Shown: positions 6,744-14,023, counted from the stretch's first letter. The stretch: 14,256 bases of DNA from an uncultured Clostridia bacterium (GCA_946006915.1 CAMFZK010000011.1:1-14256); one strand, 5' to 3'. The notes: generated from the letters alone by a model not told the origin. Numbers and translations: made by a program.

Positions 6744-9108
6744 AAACGGTACCGCAACAGATACCGTGCGCAAGATAAAAAGAACGGCGCAGGATACTAT
6801 TCCCTTTGCCGAAATATACGAAAACGGGCTTATTTTAAATAAGCGTGTTAAAGGTAAAGAAACATACAGTTTAACTTTTTCTATTTCTAACATAAATTAT
6901 CTTATGCAGAAAGAAACAGATAAAAAGAAGAAACTCGAACAGTATATGCTTACTCTTAATTCCCTGCCCCAGGATATAACGTATCAAGAACTTTGCCTTA
7001 ATGTGCCAATGGACACAACAGACCTTGAAAATACCGTTATCGGTAACGTATCGCCTGCCAAAACACTTTATGACAAAACATATTACGAAAATCAAAAGTA
7101 TTTTGTAAAAAACATTCGCAACAAAAAGACCGAAACAAAACTGTTTGTCACTCTGTCCTATACCGCAGGTTCAAAAACCGAAAATCCGTATAACATTTTA
7201 ATGCAAAACTATTCCAAAATTTCTTCAAGTTTTGCCGAGTTCGGTTCTCATACCGAACTTTTAAATGCAGAAGAACGTCTGCAACTTTTCCATGCGCTTT
7301 ATAATCCGTTCCAAACCGAAGAATTTAATCTGCCCGAAGAAATGTATCTGAAAGGTCAAAGCATACAGGATATGATAGCACCCGCCGGATTTTCATTTAA
7401 GCCGAATAAATTTATACTGGGCAATGAAACATACTGCCGGTGCTTTTTTATACACTCATTTTCGGAAACTATTGATGACGAATTTATAAGCGCTTTATAT
7501 GACAGCGACTACCGTATTGCAATTTCTAAAGTTATTAACCCGATTGATAAGGGTATAGCCGAAAAACTCGTCAGCAACCGTTTAAGGAAACTTGAAGGTA
7601 CAAAACAGTTACGCCTGCAACGCAATGCGAAAAACAATACGAACTATGTGCCTTACGACCTGCAGAAAAATATTTCCGCCTGCGAGCAACTGTTAGATAA
7701 CCTTAATCACTCCGAAGAACTCTTTGAGGTCGGTATATACATTTACCTTGCCTCTGAGTCGGCCGACGCATTAGAGGACGATACAAAGGCATTACGGGGC
7801 ATTTGCCAACGTTTCCACGTGTCAATATCTGCAGTCTTTATACGGCAAGAGGATACGCTTAATTCTATTCTTCCGCTTGCGAGCAATGATGTAGGACTTA
7901 ATCAATACCTTTTATCTTCCGGAGTGGCACACCTGCTCCCTTTTTCGTATAATCGGGTTTTTTCCCCGACCGGCTTTTACTACGGTAAAAACACCATTTC
8001 AAAAAGCCCGATTGTAATAAACCGAAAAGAAGATAAAAACGGTAATGCCTTTTTCTTCGGGAAGTCGGGTTCGGGAAAAAGTATTTATGCCAAAATGGAA
8101 ATTGAAGATATTATGCATCAAACCGAAAATGACAGAATTATAATTGTTGATGCAGAACGTGAGTTTGTAGAGCAGACACGCCAACACGGCGGTACTGTTA
8201 TTAAAATTGCCGCCGATTCCGAAAACTTTATAAACCCGTTTGATGCGTTCGGCGCTTACGGCGAAACCGAAGACCTTATAAGGACTAAAGGTGACCTTAT
8301 CCTATCACTCTTCGAGATTTTTAAAAATGCACCGCTTTCCGCCGGCGAACGTTCTATAATCGACCGATGTGTTCAGTTGTCGTATAAAGATTTTATACGC
8401 AGCGGATATAAACGGGAAAAACTGCCGACATTTCAAACCTTCGATAAAATTCTTATGTTGCAAGAAGAAAAAGCACTCTGCAGTGACCTGCATTTGTATC
8501 TCGATATGTATATAAACGGAACGGTCAATATATTTGCACACAGAACAAACGTGCCTTTAGACAACCGTATTATTGATTTCGATTTAAGGGACTTAGGCGA
8601 AAATTTGAAAAAAGCCGGTATGCTTATTATCATAGATTTTATTCAGCAACAGGTTTTTAAAAATTTTGAAAACGGTCTTTGGTCTTGGCTTTACGTTGAC
8701 GAATTTCAGACCTTCTATAACGATACAAACGAAAACAATTCCGCTGCCGTATTCTTTGAAAAAATGTTTGCACGTTTCAGAAAATACGGCGGACTTGCCA
8801 CCGGCATAACACAGAATATTACCAACGTTCTTAAATCTCAAACGGCGGTGTCTATGATGCAGAACTCGCAGTTTGTTATTTTGCTTGAACAAGCAAAAAA
8901 CAACCTGGAGGAAATAACCCGAATTTATGACCTTTCCGAAGGTCAGTCGGAAAGACTGCTTAACCTTAAAACCGGCGAGGGATTATTGGTATCTAAAAAC
9001 ATTGTCTATCCGTTTGAAAAGCGGTACCCTAAAGACAATATTATTTACGATACCATAACTACTTCCTTTGCCGACAAAATTTCTAAAATGGAACGCAAAA
9101 CAGTTTAA
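6727..9108 (+). CDS. VirB4/TraE-family conjugation ATPase
   Basis: This is a 793-aa protein. Residues 445-452 are a Walker A motif (GKSGSGKS) following FFF. Walker B is WLYVDEFQTF, with D658 and E659. A downstream motif (FRKYGGLATGITQNI, then MMQNSQFVILLEQ) is characteristic of VirB4 proteins. The N-terminal ~430 residues are the family's membrane/VirB3-contacting half. The enzyme powers substrate and pilin movement through the mating channel at the cytoplasmic membrane. The start may be GTG 6727 (7 nt from AAAGGA) or ATG 6730 (10 nt). The gene is complete and of usual length, and closes the transfer operon; a hairpin with a T-tract follows. Confidence 0.95.
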   Translation: MMKKNKNGTATDTVRKIKRTAQDTIPFAEIYENGLILNKRVKGKETYSLTFSISNINYLMQKETDKKKKLEQYMLTLNSLPQDITYQELCLNVPMDTTDLENTVIGNVSPAKTLYDKTYYENQKYFVKNIRNKKTETKLFVTLSYTAGSKTENPYNILMQNYSKISSSFAEFGSHTELLNAEERLQLFHALYNPFQTEEFNLPEEMYLKGQSIQDMIAPAGFSFKPNKFILGNETYCRCFFIHSFSETIDDEFISALYDSDYRIAISKVINPIDKGIAEKLVSNRLRKLEGTKQLRLQRNAKNNTNYVPYDLQKNISACEQLLDNLNHSEELFEVGIYIYLASESADALEDDTKALRGICQRFHVSISAVFIRQEDTLNSILPLASNDVGLNQYLLSSGVAHLLPFSYNRVFSPTGFYYGKNTISKSPIVINRKEDKNGNAFFFGKSGSGKSIYAKMEIEDIMHQTENDRIIIVDAEREFVEQTRQHGGTVIKIAADSENFINPFDAFGAYGETEDLIRTKGDLILSLFEIFKNAPLSAGERSIIDRCVQLSYKDFIRSGYKREKLPTFQTFDKILMLQEEKALCSDLHLYLDMYINGTVNIFAHRTNVPLDNRIIDFDLRDLGENLKKAGMLIIIDFIQQQVFKNFENGLWSWLYVDEFQTFYNDTNENNSAAVFFEKMFARFRKYGGLATGITQNITNVLKSQTAVSMMQNSQFVILLEQAKNNLEEITRIYDLSEGQSERLLNLKTGEGLLVSKNIVYPFEKRYPKDNIIYDTITTSFADKISKMERKTV

Positions 9109-9130
9109 TAACACGAAAAAACGCTGTTTC

Positions 9131-9196
9131 TCAGCCGATAGTTTTTAAGCCAATGTATTTTGTATTGCTTGAAAGTTTTCTATCGGCTGATTTTTT
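9131..9196 (+). terminator. Long hairpin with T-tract after virB4 (terminator, less likely oriT)
   Basis: TCAGCCGATAG (9131-9141) pairs exactly with CTATCGGCTGA (9180-9190). Inside, AAGC (9147-9150) pairs with GCTT (9167-9170) and AAT with ATT, giving one extended stem-loop. TTTTTT follows directly (9191-9196). Its position after virB4 and before mobC suits an intrinsic terminator ending the transfer operon. Because oriT often lies just upstream of mobC, an oriT role is the alternative. Confidence 0.65.
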
Positions 9197-9217
9197 ACTT
9201 TTTAGAGGTAATGGCTT

Positions 9218-9547
9218 ATGAAAGATAATTTTATAAAAATACGAGTGACCGCCGAAGAAAAGGTTTTGTTTAAAGAAAAAGCAGACAAAGCCGGAGTTTC
9301 GCTCACCAAATATATTAAAGAGTGCGTGTCAAAAAAACGTCTCGTAAACTCTCAATTACTTCTATCTCTTATAAGAGAAATCAATCGAATAGGGTGTAAC
9401 ATAAATCAAGCCACAAAGATAATGAATACCTATCACACCTATGATGATACCGATTACAACTATATTTACAGAGAGTTTATGGAACTTAAAGTAAAGGTTG
9501 ACGAATTTATAAACAAGGAGAACGCTAAAAGAAATGGCAATAGTTAA
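9218..9547 (+). CDS. mobC: MobC-like relaxosome accessory protein
   Basis: This is a 109-aa protein. Residues ~4-35 form a ribbon-helix-helix DNA-binding pattern (IKIRVTAEEKVLFKEKADKA, then GVSLTKYIKECV). Residues ~45-70 are the MobC signature region (LLSLIREINRIGCNINQATK). MobC proteins bind oriT and help the relaxase open and nick it. Its end overlaps the relaxase start by 14 nt, the standard mobC-relaxase arrangement. AGAGGTAA lies upstream of the ATG. Confidence 0.9.
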   Translation: MKDNFIKIRVTAEEKVLFKEKADKAGVSLTKYIKECVSKKRLVNSQLLLSLIREINRIGCNINQATKIMNTYHTYDDTDYNYIYREFMELKVKVDEFINKENAKRNGNS

Positions 9548-11138
9548 CTGTCTGCCGGTTAAAAGTGCCTCGCACCTAAAAAACCTTATAGAGTATGTGC
9601 AGAATAAAAACAAAACAGCACAAAAATTATTTGTAACTTCTTCGGGTTGTCAAATTGAAACGTCCTACCATGACTTCTCCTTGGTTAAAAAAACCGCACA
9701 AAAAGAGGGCGGTATTTTAGCACACCAAATTATACAGTCTTTTAAAATAGGCGAAATATCTCCCGAAGAAGCACACGAACTGAGTTGCCGTTTTGCGGAA
9801 GAGTGCTTTTTCGGTTTTCAATATACGGTATCCACACATATAGACCGTGACCACATACACAGTCATATTGTTATAAATTCCGTATCTTATTTAACCGGCG
9901 GAAAATATCACAGTAATTTATCTTCGCTCAACCTGCTTAGAAGGTCGAGCGATAATTTATGCCGTGAATACGGACTGTCGGTTATTGAGGAGCAGTCGGG
10001 CTACCGTTCGCTTGACAAAACCACCTATGAACTTGCGAAAAAGGGTAAATCCTGGAAAGTAAAACTTGCCTCTGATTTGGATACAGCCCTTAAGTCAGGC
10101 AGTATCGAAGAGTTTAACGAGATTTTATACAAATTGGGTTATAACGTTTTGTGGAAGCCGAAAAACATTACAATAGGTCTTCAAAACGGAAAGCGTATCC
10201 GTTTGGATACATTGGCAAAACAGTTTGGAAAACAGTATACGAAATGCGAAATTGAAAAACATTTCGACGAAAAAGCCCCCACGGAATCACCCGAAATATT
10301 TACAAGGACTGCCGATGCAGAGGATATGAACTCTTGTTTTTCCAAAGCAGAACAAAGCCGCCCTTTCCTACCCGACTTTAAAGAACAGTTAGATATTCAC
10401 GCTAATATGACGGTCGGTAACATATCAAAATATAAAATTCTTAACAGTTACGGTGAAACCTCGGTATTGAAAATTAAGCCGTCCGAAGTTGCAAAACTCA
10501 ACGAATTAGGCATACTTTTCACCGGCACAATTTCCGAAAAATATACCTCGGTTTATTTTAAGTCGACAAATAATTCCGCCGTTGCCGAAGCACTGGGAAT
10601 TGACCGAAACAAAATTAAATCTGTGTCCGAATACAAATCTTCAAAGAAGGCAGAGCGACTTATTAAGGAAATGAGCAAGTCACAAAACAAAGCCCTTGCC
10701 CGACTTAATCTCACGGAAGAAGAAATAAAATCCGTATCCGAAAAAGACATTCCCTATTCTTTTTACCGTGACGGCAATACCTACCGCACATTGTTTTTCA
10801 GAGACGATTTAAGACAAATTTGCGATATAACAGGCAGGAACTATGAGGAAGAAATATCACGTATTTTACATTGTGACAATATGAAAAATTACCATAAAAT
10901 CAAGCAACTGTCAGAAGTCAAAAACGAACCTATTGCTTACCGTATGGTAGACAAAAACGGCTTGGAAAAGTTACAAAACAGCAACCTGAATTTTGCTTTT
11001 TTCCCAAAAGAAAACGGAAAATTCAACGTTGCTTTTCTTAGCGGAGAAGAAAAAATTTATCATTCCGCTTTTATTGCGGATGTTCCCGAACAGGAAAAAG
11101 AACAGGAACATTCACGGTCAAAAAACCGACATTTATAG
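9534..11138 (+). CDS. MOBP-type relaxase (mobilization nuclease)
   Basis: This is a 534-aa protein with the relaxase domain in residues 1-~240. Y21 (NLIEYVQNK) is the likely nicking tyrosine. The metal-binding motif is H102-x-D104-x2-H107-x-H109-x-H111 followed by IVIN. The relaxase cuts one strand at oriT, stays covalently attached to the 5' end and pilots the strand into the recipient. The C-terminal half (~260-534) is unusual. It holds three degenerate copies of a small hydrophobic-strand module near residues 316-354, 400-433 and 470-513, then a highly charged tail (QEKEQEHSRSKNRH). The start overlaps mobC and its ribosome site (AAGGAGA) is spaced rather far, so translation is probably coupled to mobC. 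Confidence 0.93.
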   Translation: MAIVNCLPVKSASHLKNLIEYVQNKNKTAQKLFVTSSGCQIETSYHDFSLVKKTAQKEGGILAHQIIQSFKIGEISPEEAHELSCRFAEECFFGFQYTVSTHIDRDHIHSHIVINSVSYLTGGKYHSNLSSLNLLRRSSDNLCREYGLSVIEEQSGYRSLDKTTYELAKKGKSWKVKLASDLDTALKSGSIEEFNEILYKLGYNVLWKPKNITIGLQNGKRIRLDTLAKQFGKQYTKCEIEKHFDEKAPTESPEIFTRTADAEDMNSCFSKAEQSRPFLPDFKEQLDIHANMTVGNISKYKILNSYGETSVLKIKPSEVAKLNELGILFTGTISEKYTSVYFKSTNNSAVAEALGIDRNKIKSVSEYKSSKKAERLIKEMSKSQNKALARLNLTEEEIKSVSEKDIPYSFYRDGNTYRTLFFRDDLRQICDITGRNYEEEISRILHCDNMKNYHKIKQLSEVKNEPIAYRMVDKNGLEKLQNSNLNFAFFPKENGKFNVAFLSGEEKIYHSAFIADVPEQEKEQEHSRSKNRHL

Positions 11139-11158
11139 AAATTTTGAGCGCAGCGATT

Positions 11159-11193
11159 TTAAATTATTTAATCTCAAAAATTAAATAATTTAA
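11159..11193. repeat. Perfect 14-bp AT-only inverted repeat
   Basis: TTAAATTATTTAAT (11159-11172) pairs exactly with 11180-11193 across a 7-nt loop. No T-tract follows, so it is probably not a terminator. Confidence 0.85.
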
Positions 11194-11198
11194 GGGGT

Positions 11199-11214
11199 GT
11201 AGGGTGCGCCCTAC
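11199..11214. repeat. GTAGGG/CCCTAC inverted repeat
   Basis: A 6-bp stem with a TGCG loop lies directly between the AT-only repeat and the 20-bp palindrome. Confidence 0.7.
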
Positions 11215-11248
11215 CAAGCTGATTTTGTGGCCACAAAATCTATGCTTG
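11215..11248. repeat. Perfect 20-bp palindrome nested in a larger inverted repeat
   Basis: 11221-11240 is a perfect palindrome with no loop (half site GATTTTGTGG). CAAGC (11215-11219) and GCTTG (11244-11248) extend the symmetry outside it. A loopless palindrome favours a dimeric-protein site or a cruciform rather than an RNA hairpin. Confidence 0.85.
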
Positions 11249-11249
11249 C

Positions 11250-11292
11250 CTTAAATAAAAAACGGCGATTTTTTCGGCGGTTTTTATTTAAG
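11250..11292. repeat. 12-bp inverted repeat with GC-rich inner arm
   Basis: CTTAAATAAAAA (11250-11261) pairs exactly with 11281-11292. Inner CGGCG (11263-11267 and 11275-11279) adds partial pairing around a T-rich loop. Confidence 0.75.
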
Positions 11293-11312
11293 CTCGGCGG
11301 GGGTTTCCACGC

Positions 11313-11330
11313 CGCGGCGAAAACGCCGTG
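11313..11330. repeat. GC-rich hairpin
   Basis: CGCGGCG (11313-11319) pairs with CGCCGTG (11324-11330), with one G-U pair and an AAAA loop. The overlapping CGCCGCGGCG (11310-11319) is itself palindromic, so two foldings are possible. Confidence 0.6.
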
Positions 11331-11358
11331 AAATGGTCTTTTAAGAAATGAAATTTCA

Positions 11359-11386
11359 GCACAGTTTAAATTTTTGTGCATCCGGT
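11359..11386 (+). other. Candidate nic region (inverted repeat followed by CATCCGG)
   Basis: GCACA (11359-11363) and TGTGC (11375-11379) form an inverted repeat, and the right arm runs straight into CATCCGG (11379-11385). Many MOBP origins have an inverted repeat immediately 5' of a nic sequence resembling CATCCTG, and this is the closest match I see. The resemblance is short, so it could be chance. Confidence 0.3.
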
Positions 11387-11432
11387 AAATAACCACGCTC
11401 GTTCGATTTATTTTCACAAAGGAGGAAAAATT

Positions 11433-11801
11433 ATGAATCTCACGCCGTTCACTCTTGACGAAATAAGCAAGTTTCAAAAGAGCGAAAAATTTGTACTGAT
11501 ACCACGTTTTCTTTTCGGGGAAAATTTACACTATCTTCTTCCCGCACAATCCAAATTTCTGTATGGCATACTGTTGGAAAAATATTCGATTTGCCAAAAA
11601 ATGAATTGGATTGATGAAGAGGGGCTACCCTATATTATTTGCCACCGTACCGAAATGGCCGACTTAATGTGCTGTGATAAAAATCCAATCTTGAGTATTA
11701 AAAAACATCTTACCCAATTAGGTCTTTTAAAAACTCATCGAGTCGGCTCACGCACTTACAGAATTTATCTGTTTCATCCCGAAGACAAAGAATTATTTTA
11801 A
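11433..11801 (+). CDS. Short RepA_N-domain protein, 122 aa
   Basis: The start is ATG 11433, 7 nt after a consensus AAAGGAGG; a longer frame upstream lacks a ribosome site and runs into the repeats. The protein contains only a RepA_N replication-initiator N-terminal winged-helix domain: FVLIPRFLF, LLPAQSKFLYGILLEKYSIC, WIDEEGLPYIICHRTEMADL and KHLTQLGLL all align by pattern with the full-length protein downstream. It has no C-terminal domain. It may bind the same or similar DNA as the larger protein and act as a repressor or competitor, or bind nearby repeats. That role is inference. A terminator follows closely, so it forms its own transcription unit. Confidence 0.8.
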   Translation: MNLTPFTLDEISKFQKSEKFVLIPRFLFGENLHYLLPAQSKFLYGILLEKYSICQKMNWIDEEGLPYIICHRTEMADLMCCDKNPILSIKKHLTQLGLLKTHRVGSRTYRIYLFHPEDKELF

Positions 11802-11811
11802 TACTAAAACC

Positions 11812-11837
11812 AAAGCACCGTACCGGCGGTGCTTTTT
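11812..11837 (+). terminator. Intrinsic terminator between the two RepA_N genes
   Basis: AAAGCACCG (11812-11820) pairs exactly with CGGTGCTTT (11827-11835) over a 6-nt loop and runs into TTTTT, then AATTTT. It separates the short RepA_N gene from the full-length one, which therefore needs read-through or its own promoter. Confidence 0.88.
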
Positions 11838-11867
11838 AATTTTGAATTTTAAGGAGATTTTGTTGTT

Positions 11868-12851
11868 ATGAAATTTAAGAGATTTAATTTAAGTGAAGTA
11901 AACGCCGAAAGATATTATCAACTTCCGAAATTTCTTTTTGAGGGTGAATTTAAAAAATCGCTGTCCGCAGAGGCAAAGCTACTTTATGCCCTGCTGCGAG
12001 ACCGCTTTAATCTCTCCTGTAAAAACGGTTGGGCTAACGAAAAGGGTGAAGTATATCTTATATTCCCACGTGAAGAAATGTGCGATATGATTGGTTGCGG
12101 TATGCAAAAAATCCGTCGCCTTATTTCCGAACTCAAAACAGCCGGTCTTTTTGAAGAGGAACAAGTCGGACAAAATATGCCTAATCTTATATTCCTTACC
12201 TATGTTGACCTCGACACCGAAAACACACCATCGGCCGACAGTGAAGAAAAACAAAACCCGGATTCACTTTACGTAAAAAAATCGAAAAATGCCCGTAAAG
12301 CCCTTAAACAATCGGACTGTCGAAAATCAACACTCCAAAAATATGCCCCCAAAGACAACATAGAAATTTCCGAAAATTCAGAAAAAACCAACGAACAAGA
12401 AGTTAAAAAAAGCGGACTGTTGAAAATCAACACTCCGGACTGTCGAAAATCGACACCTAATAAAACTGATAATAATAAAACTGATATTTATAATCATTCT
12501 TTCAATCAAGATAATAATAACTATACCCGCATTTTAGAAGAAACGAAAGAACAAATAGAATACGACCTTCTTAAAATTGATTATCCCTCCTCCCCGTCTA
12601 ATCCGAACATTGTAGACGGAATTGCAGAAATAATAACCGATATCCGCATTAACCCAAACCCTTATGTCAAAGTCGGTAATGAAATTCGCAACACAAACGT
12701 TTTCAAAACCAAACTCCAAAAACTCACCGGTCTTGAAGTACTCGAAGTTATAGAACGTTTTAAAAATTTAATTACCACTCCCTCCAATCCCCGTGCTTAC
12801 CTTACGGCTATGCTTTATAACGCCGCTACGGATAATTCCCTTTCCTGTTAA
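11868..12851 (+). CDS. repA: RepA_N-family replication initiator
   Basis: This is a 327-aa protein. Residues ~10-95 are the RepA_N winged helix (YYQLPKFLFEGEFKKSLSAE, LLYALLRDRFNLS, YLIFPREEMCDMIGC). Residues ~125-210 are a low-complexity, Lys/Asn/Ser-rich linker. Residues ~215-325 match the C-terminal domain common to RepA_N proteins of gut Bacillota (DUF6017 pattern: KEQIEYDLL, VDGIAEIITD, FKNLITTPSNPRAYLTAMLYN). RepA_N proteins start theta replication of plasmids and excised ICEs, usually by binding repeats within their own gene. Such repeats are visible here in the linker coding region. AAGGAGA precedes ATG 11868 at a slightly long spacing. Confidence 0.9.
   Translation: MKFKRFNLSEVNAERYYQLPKFLFEGEFKKSLSAEAKLLYALLRDRFNLSCKNGWANEKGEVYLIFPREEMCDMIGCGMQKIRRLISELKTAGLFEEEQVGQNMPNLIFLTYVDLDTENTPSADSEEKQNPDSLYVKKSKNARKALKQSDCRKSTLQKYAPKDNIEISENSEKTNEQEVKKSGLLKINTPDCRKSTPNKTDNNKTDIYNHSFNQDNNNYTRILEETKEQIEYDLLKIDYPSSPSNPNIVDGIAEIITDIRINPNPYVKVGNEIRNTNVFKTKLQKLTGLEVLEVIERFKNLITTPSNPRAYLTAMLYNAATDNSLSC
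12313..12458 (+). repeat. Iteron-like repeats inside repA (three copies)
   Basis: Three near-identical copies of about 23 bp start at 12313, 12413 and 12436, with core CGGACTGTYGAAAATCRACAC. Copies 2 and 3 are in tandem; copy 1 lies exactly 100 bp upstream of copy 2. Each contains an inner dyad (TGTCG-AAAAT-CGACA in copy 3). RepA_N replicons are known to carry origin iterons in the middle of the initiator gene, so this is the probable replication origin. Confidence 0.78.
12458..12486 (+). repeat. AT-rich 14-bp tandem repeat next to the iterons
   Basis: TAATAAAACTGATA occurs at 12458-12471 and again at 12473-12486, a period of 15 bp. It directly adjoins the third iteron and leads into a longer A/T-rich stretch to about 12530, as a DNA-unwinding element would. 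Confidence 0.65.
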
Positions 12852-12860
12852 GTCCCCTCT
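12852..12860 (+). promoter_or_regulatory. Possible extended -10 promoter for the integrase
   Basis: TG-C-TAAAAT (TG at 12852-12853, hexamer 12855-12860) fits an extended -10 element just after the repA stop and about 60 nt before the integrase start. No good -35 is present, as is common for this promoter type. Confidence 0.35.
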
Positions 12861-12919
12861 CTGCTAAAATAGAACTTGCGTGCAATTAAGCGCTACTATT
12901 TTTGAGAGGATGTTTAAAA

Positions 12920-13939
12920 ATGAACAACTTAAACACAGAAAACAAAGACTACACGTTGAAAGAATGGCTGAAAATTTGGTATGAAGTCTACAAACTCCCG
13001 ACAGTCAGAGCCGGAACCTCTGCCCGAAACAAAAGCACTATCGACTTGATTTGCAGTACTTCTTATGCCGATTGCAAAGTTTCCGAAATGACCGAAATAC
13101 ACCTGCAATCAATTCTAAACACTTTAAAGAACGCCAAAAACGGGAAAGAAGAATACAGCGAAAGTTCACTGAAAAAAGTCAAATCAGTGCTTATGCAAAG
13201 TTTCCAAAAAGCAAAAGCCGAAAAAATCGTTGCCTATAACCCGGCAGTCGACATTCTAATACCGAAAGCACCAAAGAAAAAAGTATTACCGCTTACCCAT
13301 TTTCAAGAGGAAAAACTGCAACTTGCCTGCCAATACGACGATTTCGGGCATATTTATTTATTCTTTTTGCTTACGGGGCTTCGTTTGGCGGAACTTACAA
13401 ACCTTAAAAAGTCCGATTATGACCCTACAGAAAACAAAATTTACATACGCAACTCCAAAACTCCCGCAGGAATCAGATATGTGTATCTCGTTGCCGAGGC
13501 AAAAAAGATAATCGAGGACGAATTAAAAAAACCGTCCCGTGATGATTATATTTTCCACAATTCGGTCGGTACGCCTTTGTCATTCAACAACGTTTGTAAT
13601 ATTACACGTCGTTTAAGAAACGCAACCAATATCAGCCAACTGTCGCCGCACGTCTGCCGTCACACTTTTGTTACACGGCTTTGCGAAAAAGGTGTTTCGG
13701 CAAAAGCAATAGCACAAATCATAGGGCACGCCGGGACAGGTTATGTACTTGATATATATGCGCAACTTGAACAGAAAGAATTAAGACGTGCTATATATGC
13801 ACTTGATGAAAAAGACCAACACAGTGTTACTCTCACCTTCCCCGATTCTTTGTATAACAAGTTAATTATTAAGGCATCGGAGCAACACATAAGTATTGAT
13901 GAATTTATTTTTTCTGCAATTGAAAAAAATGCTCTTTAA
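12920..13939 (+). CDS. int: Tyrosine recombinase (integrase) with a C-terminal ribbon-helix-helix-like tail
   Basis: This is a 339-aa protein starting at ATG 12920, with GAGAGGA 9 nt upstream; the in-frame TTG at 12902 has no such site. Residues ~12-110 form a core-binding SAM-like domain. The catalytic domain shows R155 (TGLRLAEL), K180 (NSKTPAG), H244-x2-R247 (PHVCRHTF), H270 (IGHAG) and nucleophile Y280 (DIYAQ), the complete active set. It integrates and excises the element. After the catalytic tyrosine an extra segment, ~301-338 (VTLTFPDSLYNKLIIKASEQ, then HISIDEFIFSAIEK), matches the beta-helix-helix pattern of CopG/RHH DNA-binding proteins, which is not the usual end of this family. No excisionase gene was recognised nearby. 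Confidence 0.93.
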   Translation: MNNLNTENKDYTLKEWLKIWYEVYKLPTVRAGTSARNKSTIDLICSTSYADCKVSEMTEIHLQSILNTLKNAKNGKEEYSESSLKKVKSVLMQSFQKAKAEKIVAYNPAVDILIPKAPKKKVLPLTHFQEEKLQLACQYDDFGHIYLFFLLTGLRLAELTNLKKSDYDPTENKIYIRNSKTPAGIRYVYLVAEAKKIIEDELKKPSRDDYIFHNSVGTPLSFNNVCNITRRLRNATNISQLSPHVCRHTFVTRLCEKGVSAKAIAQIIGHAGTGYVLDIYAQLEQKELRRAIYALDEKDQHSVTLTFPDSLYNKLIIKASEQHISIDEFIFSAIEKNAL

Positions 13940-13944
13940 AAATT

Positions 13945-13971
13945 AAAAACTTAAACTGGGTTTAAGTTTTT
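13945..13971. terminator. Perfect 12-bp bidirectional terminator after int
   Basis: AAAAACTTAAAC (13945-13956) pairs exactly with 13960-13971 across a TGG loop. It has a T-tract on both strands, 5 nt after the integrase stop. Confidence 0.85.
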
Positions 13972-13988
13972 AAAGAATTTGACATAAT

Positions 13989-14018
13989 TTGCATAAAGCA
14001 CCCTTAAGGTGTTATCTA
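13989..14018 (+). promoter_or_regulatory. Weak candidate promoter for the toxin mRNA
   Basis: TTGCAT (13989-13994) and TATCTA (14013-14018) are 18 bp apart. A TATAAA at 14017-14022 and a TTGACA at 13979-13984 are also present but 32 bp apart. A start near 14023-14025 would place GGTAGGCGGTT at the 5' end of the RNA. Confidence 0.3.
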
Positions 14019-14023
14019 TAAAC

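Larger units (their letters stand above)
11139..11432. other. Non-coding region dense in inverted repeats; candidate oriT/origin
   Basis: No credible gene lies between the relaxase stop and the first RepA_N start. Instead at least five separate inverted repeats follow one another, with GC-rich and AT-rich arms. They are too many and too varied to be explained by terminators alone. The location, between relaxase and replication genes, fits a transfer or replication origin. The individual repeats are listed separately. Confidence 0.6.

Noticed and set aside
11376..11432. Longer N-terminus for the short RepA_N protein
   Set aside because: The consensus AAAGGAGG lies inside it, correctly placed for ATG 11433, and the extra residues do not match the family.
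11211..11477. 88-codon minus-strand open frame in the repeat region
   Set aside because: It spans the inverted repeats, overlaps the RepA_N start and encodes no recognisable pattern.
12313..12458. CRISPR array
   Set aside because: Only three unevenly spaced repeats inside a coding frame with matching protein repeats; they fit iterons, not spacers.
12902..12919. TTG start for the integrase
   Set aside because: It would begin within the ribosome site; ATG 12920 is better spaced.
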